Assembly: GCA_030669305.1 (NCBI GenBank)
Contig: DAOVDU010000010.1
Location: 1 to 39,780, forward strand
Length of the DNA stretch: 39,780 bases
Source: Candidatus Aminicenantota bacterium
Lineage (GTDB): Bacteria > Acidobacteriota > Aminicenantia > Aminicenantales > Aminicenantaceae
Direction: 5' to 3'
Under the pieces are notes generated by a model. It was not told the DNA's origin, ran no database searches, and worked only from the letters and a program-made list of their open reading frames with translations. Within the stretch, counting starts at the first letter, position 1. Every line of letters begins with the position of its first letter. A program made the translations under genes and the position numbers. Shown here piece after piece: positions 9,494 through 18,172 of the stretch.

Positions 9494-10155
9494 TGATAAA
9501 GCTTGTGTTTCTCAATATAGGCTCCCACAGACTCTGAAACCAGCCTTCTTATGGAATTTCTGCTCTTTACTCTTTTCCTTACTTCAGTCGACGAAATATC
9601 TAAAGCATCTATGGACAAAAGGAATATCTTAAAAAGATTTAACTTGTCCTCTTTTATTTCTTCGTATTGAGAAAGTTCATACATGCTGTCTACGTATTTC
9701 CAATCCAAGATTCTCCTTACATCATCTAAACAATATCCTGGCCTACTGATAACGATAAAGTAACATTGTTCCATCACTTTTTTATAGTCTCTCCAGGTAT
9801 CTATCTCTAAAAAAGCATCGATACCGAGGATAAAGAAAATCCACGCATCCGGAAAGATTTTTTTTATTTTACCCAATGTTATGATTGAGTAGGATCTTTC
9901 TTTTGCTTCGATCTCGATAGAAGATGGAATAAATCGAGGATAAGAAGCAACCGCTAGTTCGACCATGCTCAGCCTATCAAGCGGAGAAGCAACCTCAGAG
10001 GATTCTTTGTGAGGCGGAATATAAGAAGGGATAAATAGAATCTTATCTAATAAAAACTTTCTTTGCACAACTTCGGCTGCCTTCAAATGGCCCGAATGAA
10101 CTGGATTAAAAGTCCCGCCAAAAAGTCCAATCTTCTTCTTTTTTTTGAAGTTAAT
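9490..10155 (-). CDS. nadD: Nicotinate-nucleotide adenylyltransferase NadD, apparent ATT start
   Basis: The listed ORF starts at TTG 10086, after the essential motif. Upstream in the same frame: (ATT)NFKKKKKIGLFGGTFNPVHSGH-LKAAEVVQ, containing GGTFNPVHxGH. There is no ATG/GTG/TTG between the upstream in-frame TAA and the motif; GGAGGAG precedes ATT at 10155. Confidence 0.85.
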   Translation of the reverse strand: MNFKKKKKIGLFGGTFNPVHSGHLKAAEVVQRKFLLDKILFIPSYIPPHKESSEVASPLDRLSMVELAVASYPRFIPSSIEIEAKERSYSIITLGKIKKIFPDAWIFFILGIDAFLEIDTWRDYKKVMEQCYFIVISRPGYCLDDVRRILDWKYVDSMYELSQYEEIKEDKLNLFKIFLLSIDALDISSTEVRKRVKSRNSIRRLVSESVGAYIEKHKLYQ

Positions 10156-11167
10156 CTGTCTTCTCCTCCAGAATACTTAAAATCCTTCCCATCGAAGAAA
10201 TCAGTTCTTTAAGCCCTGTACTCTTTAAGGCGGAGATGGCAAGAAAAGGAAGCTCTTTTCTACGGGCCAATGTTTTTACTTTTTCCAATTTACCTTTATC
10301 CTCTCCAATAAGGTCAATTTTATTTGCGACTAAGATCTGAATCCTCTCATCCAATCGATGGTTGAAAGCTTCAAGTTCCTTCATAACAGTTATAAAGTCT
10401 TGTACCGGATCTCTCTGCATACAAGGAGAGACATCGATAAGATGAACCAATATTTTCGTCCTTTCCACATGTTTTAGGAATTTAATGCCCAATCCGTGGC
10501 CCAAGTGAGCACCTTCTATCAAACCTGGTATATCTGCAACAACATAACTCCTGAATTCATCCAAATCCACAACGCCTAAATTAGGGACAAGAGTAGTGAA
10601 GGGATAGTCTGCAATGACAGGTTTAGCCGATGAAATCTTTGATATGAGTGTGGATTTCCCCACATTTGGAAAACCGATAAGCCCCACATCAGCAATAAGT
10701 TTCAATTCCAGGATTAAATCTTTTTCCTCTCCTTGTTGTCCTTGTTCCCGTATCCTTGGAGACTGGTGAGTCGAAGAAGCAAAAGAGGAATTGCCTCTCC
10801 CTCCTTTCCCTCCTTTAGCAGCCAAAAACTTTATTCCTGGTGCAACAAAATCGAACAGAACTTCTTCCTTATTTTTTTCTCTTACAATAGTTCCCATGGG
10901 AACTTTGAGGCATAAATCATCTCCTCTTTTTCCCTGACGATTTCCACCTTCTCCATGAGCGCCTTTTCGGGCTTTATTTATAGGATGAAAGCGAAAGTAG
11001 GCAAGAGAATTGAGATCTGTATTGGAGACAAGAAAGATGCTTCCTCCATTGCCTCCACAGCCGCCATCAGGTCCGCCTCGAGGAACTCTTTTTTCCCTCC
11101 GGAAACTTACACACCCGTTTCCGCCTTTTCCAGCCCGGAGGATCACTTTAACCTGGTCAACGAACAT
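10151..11167 (-). CDS. obg: Obg/CgtA GTPase
   Basis: Gly-rich Obg fold (MFVDQVKVILRAGKGGNGCVSFRREKRVPRGGPDGGCGGNGG), G1 GFPNVGKSTLISKIS, DIPGLIEGAHLGHGLG, NKIDL. Confidence 0.98.
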   Translation of the reverse strand: MFVDQVKVILRAGKGGNGCVSFRREKRVPRGGPDGGCGGNGGSIFLVSNTDLNSLAYFRFHPINKARKGAHGEGGNRQGKRGDDLCLKVPMGTIVREKNKEEVLFDFVAPGIKFLAAKGGKGGRGNSSFASSTHQSPRIREQGQQGEEKDLILELKLIADVGLIGFPNVGKSTLISKISSAKPVIADYPFTTLVPNLGVVDLDEFRSYVVADIPGLIEGAHLGHGLGIKFLKHVERTKILVHLIDVSPCMQRDPVQDFITVMKELEAFNHRLDERIQILVANKIDLIGEDKGKLEKVKTLARRKELPFLAISALKSTGLKELISSMGRILSILEEKTD

Positions 11168-11188
11168 ATCTAGCGGAGCCTGAACCTC

Positions 11189-11443
11189 CTAAGAAGGAAT
11201 GACAGAGACAATTTTACTCTTCCTCCCTTTAGTTTCAAAGCGAACCATTCCAGATATCTTAGCAAAGAGGGTATCGTCTCCTCCTCTCCCAACGTTTTTT
11301 CCAGGCTTAAACGGGGTTCCTCTCTGTCGTATTAGGATAGAACCAGCTGGGACGTACTGACCTGCCGACCGCTTGACACCAAGCCTCTTTGAACGGCTGT
11401 CCCTTCCATTCTTCGCACTTCCGCCAGATTTCTTATGAGCCAT
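11189..11443 (-). CDS. rpmA: 50S ribosomal protein L27
   Basis: [65 protein letters not shown]. Confidence 0.98.
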   Translation of the reverse strand: MAHKKSGGSAKNGRDSRSKRLGVKRSAGQYVPAGSILIRQRGTPFKPGKNVGRGGDDTLFAKISGMVRFETKGRKSKIVSVIPS

Positions 11444-11444
11444 T

Positions 11445-12041
11445 CTATTTCTCCTTGTTTATGGTAGATTTCTTCGCTTTGACAGCGGCTTTAGTTCCAG
11501 TCTTCTTCCCAACAGGAGATTTTCTCTTTGATTTTTCAGTACTGACAGCTCTGGCTTTTGGTTTAGCAGCGATTACCTTCTTTGCTTGCTTTTTTGCTTC
11601 CTTTTTTATAGGTGTTTCAGCTTTTTTCTCCTTTAGTTTTGCTTCAGCCTTTGGTTCTTGTTTTTTGACTTTCTCCTTTTCTTCAGCCTTCTTTACTGGT
11701 GCTGGTTTCTTCTTGGGCGATACTTTCATATCTGATACGATCTCCTCGATTTTGATTCTTGTCAGCTCCTGCCGGTGCCCTCTTTTTTTCTTGTATTGCT
11801 TTCTCCTTTTCTTCTTGAAGACAATAACTTTTTTATCTTTGAAATTCGCAATAACCTCAGCATTAACCAGAGCCTTCTCAATAAAGGGAGTTCCTATCAT
11901 AGTCTCTTCCTCATGCTCTATAAGGAGAACCTGATTAAAAGCGATGTTCTGGCCCTCCTCTGCGTCGAGTTTTTCGACTTGAAGAATATCTCCCTTTTTA
12001 ACCTTGTATTGTTTTCCTCCTGTTTTTATAACAGCAAACAT
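11445..12041 (-). CDS. rplU: 50S ribosomal protein L21 with long Lys/Ala-rich C-terminal extension
   Basis: [31 protein letters not shown]...[25 protein letters not shown] is the L21 core; about 95 further residues are low-complexity K/A/E/P. Confidence 0.95.
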   Translation of the reverse strand: MFAVIKTGGKQYKVKKGDILQVEKLDAEEGQNIAFNQVLLIEHEEETMIGTPFIEKALVNAEVIANFKDKKVIVFKKKRRKQYKKKRGHRQELTRIKIEEIVSDMKVSPKKKPAPVKKAEEKEKVKKQEPKAEAKLKEKKAETPIKKEAKKQAKKVIAAKPKARAVSTEKSKRKSPVGKKTGTKAAVKAKKSTINKEK

Positions 12042-12100
12042 CTTTCTACCTTTATTTTAGTTAAATTGCAAAAATTATCATTGAAAGAAACGGAACCTAA

Positions 12101-12128
12101 ATTTAACATATGACTATTCTTATGTCAA
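12101..12128 (-). promoter_or_regulatory. Candidate sigma70-type promoter for the rplU-rpmA-obg-nadD block
   Basis: On the minus strand TTGACA (12128-12123), 16 nt spacer, TTAAAT (12106-12101), about 60 nt upstream of rplU. Confidence 0.55.
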
Positions 12129-12140
12129 TTCCAATATTCC

Positions 12141-12169
12141 TTGACAAAAAATAATCTTTTCTCTACCTT
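12141..12169 (+). promoter_or_regulatory. Candidate sigma70-type promoter for tRNA-Val
   Basis: TTGACA (12141-12146), 17 nt spacer, TACCTT (12164-12169), tRNA begins at 12204. Confidence 0.45.
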
Positions 12170-12203
12170 AATTATGGTTTTCAAAGTCAAGGCTATAAAT
12201 AAA

Positions 12204-12278
12204 GGGCGGTTAGCTCAGCGGTAGAGTACCGGTCTTACAAACCGGGTGTCACTGGTTCGAATCCAGTACCGCCCACCA
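12204..12278 (+). tRNA. tRNA-Val(TAC), CCA encoded
   Basis: Acceptor GGGCGGT/ACCGCCC, anticodon stem CCGGT-CTTACAA-ACCGG, T-arm CTGGTTCGAATCCAG, A73, CCA at 12276-12278. Confidence 0.95.
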
Positions 12279-12422
12279 GATATTCCTTGGATTTATCAGG
12301 GGAAATTAGCTGTTCCTTTAATTCTGCCCTTTAAGCACCGTTAGCCGTAATTGGGCGATTTCAGTAAAAATCTTTACTAAAGAATTAGTTTTTATATAAT
12401 AATATCAAAAGGAGAAATTTTA

Positions 12423-13949
12423 TTGAGCAAGGAAAATGAAGTCACAAAAGAATTCTTAGATAATATCTTGGCAAGCATGGATGGGGGGGTCTTTACTGTA
12501 GACAAAAATGCTAGGATCACCACATTTAATCGTGCTGCTGAGGAGATTACTGGTTTCAAGAAAGAGGAAGTACTGAATAAGGAATGTCGTCATATTCTTA
12601 AGAGTGATCTCTGTAAAGGAAAATGTCCTTTAAAAGAAACCTTAAAAACTGGAAAACCGATTTTTAATTATGAGATCATGATCATCAATAAAGCAGGGAA
12701 TAAAGTTCCTGTAAACATAACGACTTCACCGTTGCGATCCAGCAATAATGAGATAATTGGCGCTATAGAAAACTTCAGGGATTTAACCAAACATAAGGGA
12801 TTATGGGGGAAGTTGCGCCAGGAAAGAAACAGAGCACAGCAGTACCTAAATATAGCGGGTTGTATAATCGTAGCTATTAATGACAAAGGAATCGTCACCC
12901 TTATCAACAAAAAGGGATGTGATGTTTTGGGTTTCAAAGAAGAAAAAATTATTGGCAATAACTGGTTTGGTTTATGTGTCCCGGAAAGAGTGAGGAAAGA
13001 AAGAATAGGTTCTTTCAAAAAACTGATGGCTGGAAAAAACGAGATGGTTGAAGACTATGAAAACTCAATTTTGACCAAATCTGGTGAGGAAAGGATTATC
13101 GCATGGCACAATACTTTACTAACAGATGAAAAGGGTCATATCATTGGCACCCTTAGTTCAGGAGCAGACATCACCAAGCGTAAGCAAGCAGAGGCAGAAT
13201 CGATCAGATCAGAAAAATTAGCCTCCTTAGGCCAGTTAGCCGCAAGCGTTGCTCACGAAGTAAATAATCCATTAGCCGGCATTCTGGTCTATATAAAACT
13301 TCTTCTCAAGAAGTATAAAGAAAAAAAACTGCAGACTGAAAGGACAGAAGAGCAGCTTTTGAAGATGGAAAAAGAACTGGAGAGAACTTCCCGGATAATC
13401 AGAAATCTTCTCGATTTCTCACGCCAATCAGAACCAAACATAAGACCAGTCGAACTGAATAAAGTAGTAGAAGCAGCTTTGTTATTAGTCGGACATCAAA
13501 TTAGCCTTGAAAAGATAAGGCTTGAGAAGAACTTAGATGAGCAACTTCCTCTTGTTCTTGCGGACTTTGACCAAATCCAGCAGATATTGATGAATATCAT
13601 CCTGAATGCGACTCAGGCAATGCCTAAGGGCGGTAACTTAACAATTACCACATCGGTTTCTAAAGGCATTAAAATAAGTGAATCACTAAAAAATCCTGTT
13701 AGAATTGATATCAGGGATACAGGAGTTGGTATTTCCAAAGAAAATCTGAGTAAACTTTTCACACCTTTCTTCACAACTAAAGAAAAAGGCAAAGGTGTGG
13801 GACTTGGATTACCAGTTGTTCATGGGATTATTGAGCGGCATAAAGGAAAGATAGAAGTAGACAGTGAGCCAAACGTAGGTACAACATTTACGATATATCT
13901 GGAGGTTATGGATGAAAAAGAGGACAAAAATACTCGTCGTAGACGATGA
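12423..13949 (+). CDS. PAS-PAS sensor histidine kinase
   Basis: PAS domains (ITTFNRAAEEITGFKKEEVLNKECRHIL; VTLINKKGCDVLGFKEEKIIGNNWFGLCVPE), H-box SLGQLAASVAHEVNNPLAGILVYI, HATPase DTGVGISKENLSKLFTPFFTTKEKGKGVGLGL. TTG start preceded by AAAGGAGAAA. Confidence 0.93.
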   Translation: MSKENEVTKEFLDNILASMDGGVFTVDKNARITTFNRAAEEITGFKKEEVLNKECRHILKSDLCKGKCPLKETLKTGKPIFNYEIMIINKAGNKVPVNITTSPLRSSNNEIIGAIENFRDLTKHKGLWGKLRQERNRAQQYLNIAGCIIVAINDKGIVTLINKKGCDVLGFKEEKIIGNNWFGLCVPERVRKERIGSFKKLMAGKNEMVEDYENSILTKSGEERIIAWHNTLLTDEKGHIIGTLSSGADITKRKQAEAESIRSEKLASLGQLAASVAHEVNNPLAGILVYIKLLLKKYKEKKLQTERTEEQLLKMEKELERTSRIIRNLLDFSRQSEPNIRPVELNKVVEAALLLVGHQISLEKIRLEKNLDEQLPLVLADFDQIQQILMNIILNATQAMPKGGNLTITTSVSKGIKISESLKNPVRIDIRDTGVGISKENLSKLFTPFFTTKEKGKGVGLGLPVVHGIIERHKGKIEVDSEPNVGTTFTIYLEVMDEKEDKNTRRRR

Positions 13950-15264
13950 AAGCATAGTAAGAGAATCACTCCGCGACTGGCTGGAAAGTGTTGATTATAA
14001 AGTGCTAATTGCCGATTCTGGAGAGGAAGCACTCCGGATAATCAGGCAGAAGAAGATCAAAATTATGGTTGCCGACCTAATCATGCCAGGCATGAACGGT
14101 ATCGAACTAATGAAAGAGGCAAGAAAAATAGTTCCTACAATCTCTACGGTCATTATAACGGCTCACGGCTCAATACAAACCGCAATAACCGCGATAAGAG
14201 AAGGCGCTCATGATTACATCGAAAAACCGTTCTGCCCGGAAAAAGTTGAACTTCTCATAAAAAATTTGAAGGAACATCAGGATCTGATTGAGGAAAATAT
14301 CTCTTTGCGGCGGAGGATTGAGGATAGATACAACTTCGAGGGGATCATCGCTAAAAGCCATAAGATGCTAAAAATATTTGAACTTATTAAAACAGTAGCC
14401 CCAACTAGTGCCACTTTATTAATTACTGGAAAAACAGGTACAGGCAAGGAAGTTGTTGCCAGGGCTATTCATCACCAAAGTCAACGACGAAACAAACCCT
14501 TTATTGTCACAAGTTGCGCAGCCCTTCCAGAAAGTCTCCTGGAAAGTGAACTTTTCGGTCATGAAAAAGGCTCCTTTACAGGTGCGGTGGAAAGAAAGAA
14601 AGGTAAGTTCGAAGCGGGAGATAAAGGCACTCTATTTCTTGATGAAATAGGCGAAATAAACGCCAATACACAGATCCATCTACTAAGAGCGCTTGAAGAG
14701 AAAAAAATTACCAGAGTTGGCGGTAACGAAGAAATTGATGTTGATGTACGTGTCATTACTGCTACAAATAGGCATTTGAAAACTTTGGTTGAGCAGGGGA
14801 AATTCAGAGAGGATCTGTATTACCGATTAAATGTAGTAACTATTGACCTCCCCCCGCTTATGGATAGAAGAGAGGATATCCTCCCATTGGCTGAGCATTT
14901 CTTAAAAAAGTATGCTGAGGAAAATAAAAATCGTATTAAAAATTTCTCTCCTGAGGTAGTAGAATTTATGCTGAATTACTCCTGGCCCGGTAATGTTAGA
15001 GAGTTAGAAAACATGATCGAACGCGGCGTTATTCTATCAAAAAACAATGCAATCACTCTAGCTGAACTTCCACAGGACATTATTCATCCAACTCCTGCAG
15101 AAAGAAAAACCATCGAGGCAGTGATGAGAAATCATATTATTAATATACTTGAGGAGACAAAAGGTAATATTTCAAAGGCAGCGAGAATACTTGGTATCCG
15201 GCGGATGACTCTTTATAATAAGCTAAAAAAATATAACTACAGTGTCAACAATTTAGACACTTAA
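13912..15264 (+). CDS. Sigma-54-dependent NtrC-family response regulator
   Basis: REC domain, AAA+ with GKTGTGKEVVARAIHHQS and GAFTGA-type loop (HEKGSFTGAVE), Fis-type HTH (GNISKAARILGIRRMTLYNKLKKY). Overlaps the kinase by 38 nt. Confidence 0.95.
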   Translation: MKKRTKILVVDDESIVRESLRDWLESVDYKVLIADSGEEALRIIRQKKIKIMVADLIMPGMNGIELMKEARKIVPTISTVIITAHGSIQTAITAIREGAHDYIEKPFCPEKVELLIKNLKEHQDLIEENISLRRRIEDRYNFEGIIAKSHKMLKIFELIKTVAPTSATLLITGKTGTGKEVVARAIHHQSQRRNKPFIVTSCAALPESLLESELFGHEKGSFTGAVERKKGKFEAGDKGTLFLDEIGEINANTQIHLLRALEEKKITRVGGNEEIDVDVRVITATNRHLKTLVEQGKFREDLYYRLNVVTIDLPPLMDRREDILPLAEHFLKKYAEENKNRIKNFSPEVVEFMLNYSWPGNVRELENMIERGVILSKNNAITLAELPQDIIHPTPAERKTIEAVMRNHIINILEETKGNISKAARILGIRRMTLYNKLKKYNYSVNNLDT

Positions 15265-15389
15265 TGTCCATATAATTTACACCATCGCCCTCTTTTATAG
15301 TCTTTCGACAATCCTGCTGTTTATCATAACCCCTTTATTTTTATAGAGTTAGTGTAATTCTTAAAATAATCTTTAAACTATGCGTTTTT

Positions 15390-15405
15390 TGGCACACTAT
15401 TTGCT
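15390..15405 (+). promoter_or_regulatory. Sigma-54 (-24/-12) promoter
   Basis: TTGGCACactaTTTGCTA; TGGCAC-N-TTGCT with canonical 12-nt GG-to-GC spacing, about 100 nt upstream of the 15509 CDS and downstream of an NtrC-family gene. Confidence 0.8.
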
Positions 15406-15508
15406 ATATAAATCTATCTAATGAGATAACTAATTCCAATAGGATAGTCACTAACGTCTGAACCGTCCTAAAGGAAATAAGTTAAAAAACAAAGATTGGA
15501 GGTTAACA

Positions 15509-16303
15509 ATGAAAAAAGAATCTATGTTGGTTGTAGAAGATGAGGATATTATGCGGGAGGCATTGCTTGATTACTTTTCAGACGAGGGTCATAAGGTTGA
15601 TACTGCCAATGATGGTGATAAAGCATTGAAAAAATTTAATTTAGAAGATTACAACGTCATGATAATCGATCTTAAATTACCTGGCCGCGATGGGCTTGCG
15701 GTACTAAAAGAGGTAAAAGAGAAGAATCCGAAAGCGAAAGTTATTATCATCACAGCTTATCCCTCGATTGAAACTGAAACAGAGGCAATACGTAGAGGAG
15801 CTTTTAATTATTTGCCAAAACCTTTTGAGCTAGACTATCTTGAAACCTTAATCAGGCAATCTTACGAAGTCGAAGTGGTTCCTACTCCGCCTGTTGAAGA
15901 ACCCATCGTTGAAGAAGAAATTATCACTCCCTGCATCTGGATGCAAGCAGGCATAGTCAAGAAACGCATGTGTACCCGTCGTTATCGATGTGATAAAGGA
16001 TGTGATTTTCATGAAGCGATGATGAACAAAGAGAAATTCAGAAATGATCCAAGGATTAAACCTTTCATCGAAAAACTTTATGCTCAGTTAGGAAAAAAAC
16101 AGTGCAGATATACTATGAGTGGGAAGATTTCTCACCGGTCCTGTCCACAACTTTTTCACTGCGAGAGCTGCGAATTTGACCAAACAATCCAGGATGAAAT
16201 AGACCGCCAACTTGCTTTTAAAACTGCTCAAAAAGAAAGAAAGCAGGCAAACAGGATCAGCCAGGTAACAATGATACATAAACCGGTCCGAAAAGACCAC
16301 TGA
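15509..16303 (+). CDS. Response regulator receiver with duplicated Cys-rich C-terminal module
   Basis: REC domain (MLVVEDEDIMREALLDYF...MIIDLKLPGRDGLAVLK) followed by two Cys4 modules (CIWMQAGIVKKRMCTRRYRCDKGCDF and CRYTMSGKISHRSCPQLFHCESCEFD). Confidence 0.9.
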   Translation: MKKESMLVVEDEDIMREALLDYFSDEGHKVDTANDGDKALKKFNLEDYNVMIIDLKLPGRDGLAVLKEVKEKNPKAKVIIITAYPSIETETEAIRRGAFNYLPKPFELDYLETLIRQSYEVEVVPTPPVEEPIVEEEIITPCIWMQAGIVKKRMCTRRYRCDKGCDFHEAMMNKEKFRNDPRIKPFIEKLYAQLGKKQCRYTMSGKISHRSCPQLFHCESCEFDQTIQDEIDRQLAFKTAQKERKQANRISQVTMIHKPVRKDH

Positions 16304-16307
16304 ATCC

Positions 16308-16327
16308 TGTGCTTCAATTGAATCACA
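16308..16327. promoter_or_regulatory. Near-perfect 20-bp palindrome
   Basis: TGTGCTTCAATTGAATCACA, one mismatched pair, 4 nt after the 16303 stop; function unknown (operator or 3' hairpin). Confidence 0.5.
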
Positions 16328-16392
16328 AGGCCGGAGAAAAACTGTTTATCGATTATCCCGGTTCCAACATTCCTTACGTATAATCCACGACC

Positions 16393-16423
16393 CCGGGTTA
16401 TTTGTTCTAGCCCAGTACCGCCC
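16393..16423 (+). pseudogene. Degenerate 3' fragment of tRNA-Val
   Basis: CCGGGTtatttGTTCtagcCCAGTACCGCCC versus tRNA-Val CCGGGTgtcactgGTTCgaatCCAGTACCGCCC; includes a 12-nt exact match to the acceptor/T-arm 3' strand. Confidence 0.5.
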
Positions 16424-16678
16424 TTCATTTCATACCCCTGTTCTTTGGTCGCGAATCTGTATTGGCGATTAAATACCCACACAAATAGGAGAAGGGCCGT
16501 TATAAATAACCACCTCTGAAGATAAGAAAATATCACCTCCAAATCCATCTTAAAAGGTGATTGATCAATTACAATTGTTTTGACAAAATAATTGCTGTAA
16601 TAGGTTAATTATAAGGATGAAGTATACTTTTTGTCCCTATAGCGATATTAAATCGCCTTCTATTTTAGGCATTGCAAA

Positions 16679-18166
16679 ATGAAGCACAAAGACAAAACAA
16701 AAAACCAAAATATAAGCGAACTGGAAAAACTGCAAGAAAGGATTAAAGAATTAGAAATATTAGAGACTGAGCACAAACGAATAGAGGAGATACTGCTGGA
16801 ACACAAAGAAGAATTTAAGGCAATTTTTGATGGCGCCAATAATGGAATAGCTGTACTCGATATGACGGGCAAGCTTATCAGAGTTAACAAATATATGCTG
16901 GATGTCGGAGGATATTTTGAAGAAGAGCTTGTTGGAAAACGATTCAATCTTTTAAAAATGTTTCCTCCCAAAAGCATCGCAAAGATGATCTCTGTTTTTA
17001 GCAAAATTAAAAAAGGTAAAGATGTTCCTCCATACGAGATGGAATTGTTTGTTAAAAGCGGGAAAAAAAAGACAGTTGAAGTCCGCAACTCTTTATTAAG
17101 AAAAAAAGGGAAAGTTATGGGAACCATTGTGGTCCTCACTGATATTACCGAACAAAAACTGGCAGCGGAGGAATTGAAAAGTTCAGAGGAAAGGCTAAAA
17201 ATATTATTCGAATTTGCTCCTGATGCATATTATTTGAACGATTTGAAAGGAAACTTCATAGATGGAAATAAAGCGGCAGAGAAATTGGTAGATTTCAAGA
17301 GAGATGAGCTGATAGGAAAAAGTTTTTTAAAATTGAAAATACTGCCTCCCATCCAGATTCCAAAGGCTGCAGCGTTGTTAGTTAAAAATATGCTCGGGCA
17401 TCCTACTGGCCCTGATGAGTTTATTTTAAACAGAAAAGACGGCAACCAGGTTACAGTTGAAATAAGCACATTCCCTGTAAAAATCAAAGGAAAAACTGTG
17501 GTACTAGGAAATGCCCGAGACATCACAGAGCGTAAACAAGCAGAGGAGAAAATCAAGGCATCTCTTAAGGAAAAAGATTTGATGCTGAGGGAAATCCACC
17601 ATCGAGTGAAAAACAACATGCAGATTATTTCCAGCCTGCTCAGGCTTCAATCCAGGAAAGTCAAAGACGAAACAGCGCTTGACATATTCAAGGTAAGCCA
17701 AAATCGTATAAGGTCCATGGCATTTATCCACGAAGCACTCTATCAATCTGAAAACCTGGCTATGATTGATTTTTCTATTTATATAAAGAAGCTTATAACT
17801 CATCTATTTTCTGTATATGGTACTGAAACAAAACTTCCAAACTTAATGTTAAATGTAAAAGATGTTTATCTCGACATAAATAGAGCGATTCCGTGTGGAT
17901 TAATCATCAATGAACTCGTATCTAATTCCCTGAGGCATGCTTTTCCTGACAGCAGGAAAGGAGAGATCACTGTAGAAATGCGTTCGGATAAAAAAGGGAA
18001 GTATACACTAATCGTAAAAGATACTGGGATTGGAATGCCGAAAGAATTAAATATTCAAAAGACAGAGACACTAGGGATGCAACTGGTAAATGATTTAGCT
18101 GAACAAATTGACGGAACAATTGAACTCAATAGAATAGGTGGAACAACTTTTTCGATTATGTTTTAA
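16679..18166 (+). CDS. PAS-PAS sensor histidine kinase (HisKA_2/HWE-like)
   Basis: Two PAS domains; LKEKDLMLREIHHRVKNNMQIISSLLRLQSRKVKDE H-box; C-terminal HATPase (LIINELVSNSLRHAFP...DTGIGMP). Confidence 0.92.
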   Translation: MKHKDKTKNQNISELEKLQERIKELEILETEHKRIEEILLEHKEEFKAIFDGANNGIAVLDMTGKLIRVNKYMLDVGGYFEEELVGKRFNLLKMFPPKSIAKMISVFSKIKKGKDVPPYEMELFVKSGKKKTVEVRNSLLRKKGKVMGTIVVLTDITEQKLAAEELKSSEERLKILFEFAPDAYYLNDLKGNFIDGNKAAEKLVDFKRDELIGKSFLKLKILPPIQIPKAAALLVKNMLGHPTGPDEFILNRKDGNQVTVEISTFPVKIKGKTVVLGNARDITERKQAEEKIKASLKEKDLMLREIHHRVKNNMQIISSLLRLQSRKVKDETALDIFKVSQNRIRSMAFIHEALYQSENLAMIDFSIYIKKLITHLFSVYGTETKLPNLMLNVKDVYLDINRAIPCGLIINELVSNSLRHAFPDSRKGEITVEMRSDKKGKYTLIVKDTGIGMPKELNIQKTETLGMQLVNDLAEQIDGTIELNRIGGTTFSIMF

Positions 18167-18172
18167 GAACTT

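Noticed and set aside
10733-11173. Small plus-strand ORFs within obg
   Set aside because: Antisense to a well-supported obg CDS.
11389-11934. 181-aa plus-strand ORF
   Set aside because: Antisense to rplU/rpmA; its Phe/Ser/Ala composition is the mirror of the Lys-rich L21 tail.
16228-16548. 106-aa minus-strand ORF with hydrophobic stretches
   Set aside because: Overlaps the 3' end of a good CDS, no recognisable domain, crosses the palindrome and the tRNA-Val fragment; no support beyond being open.
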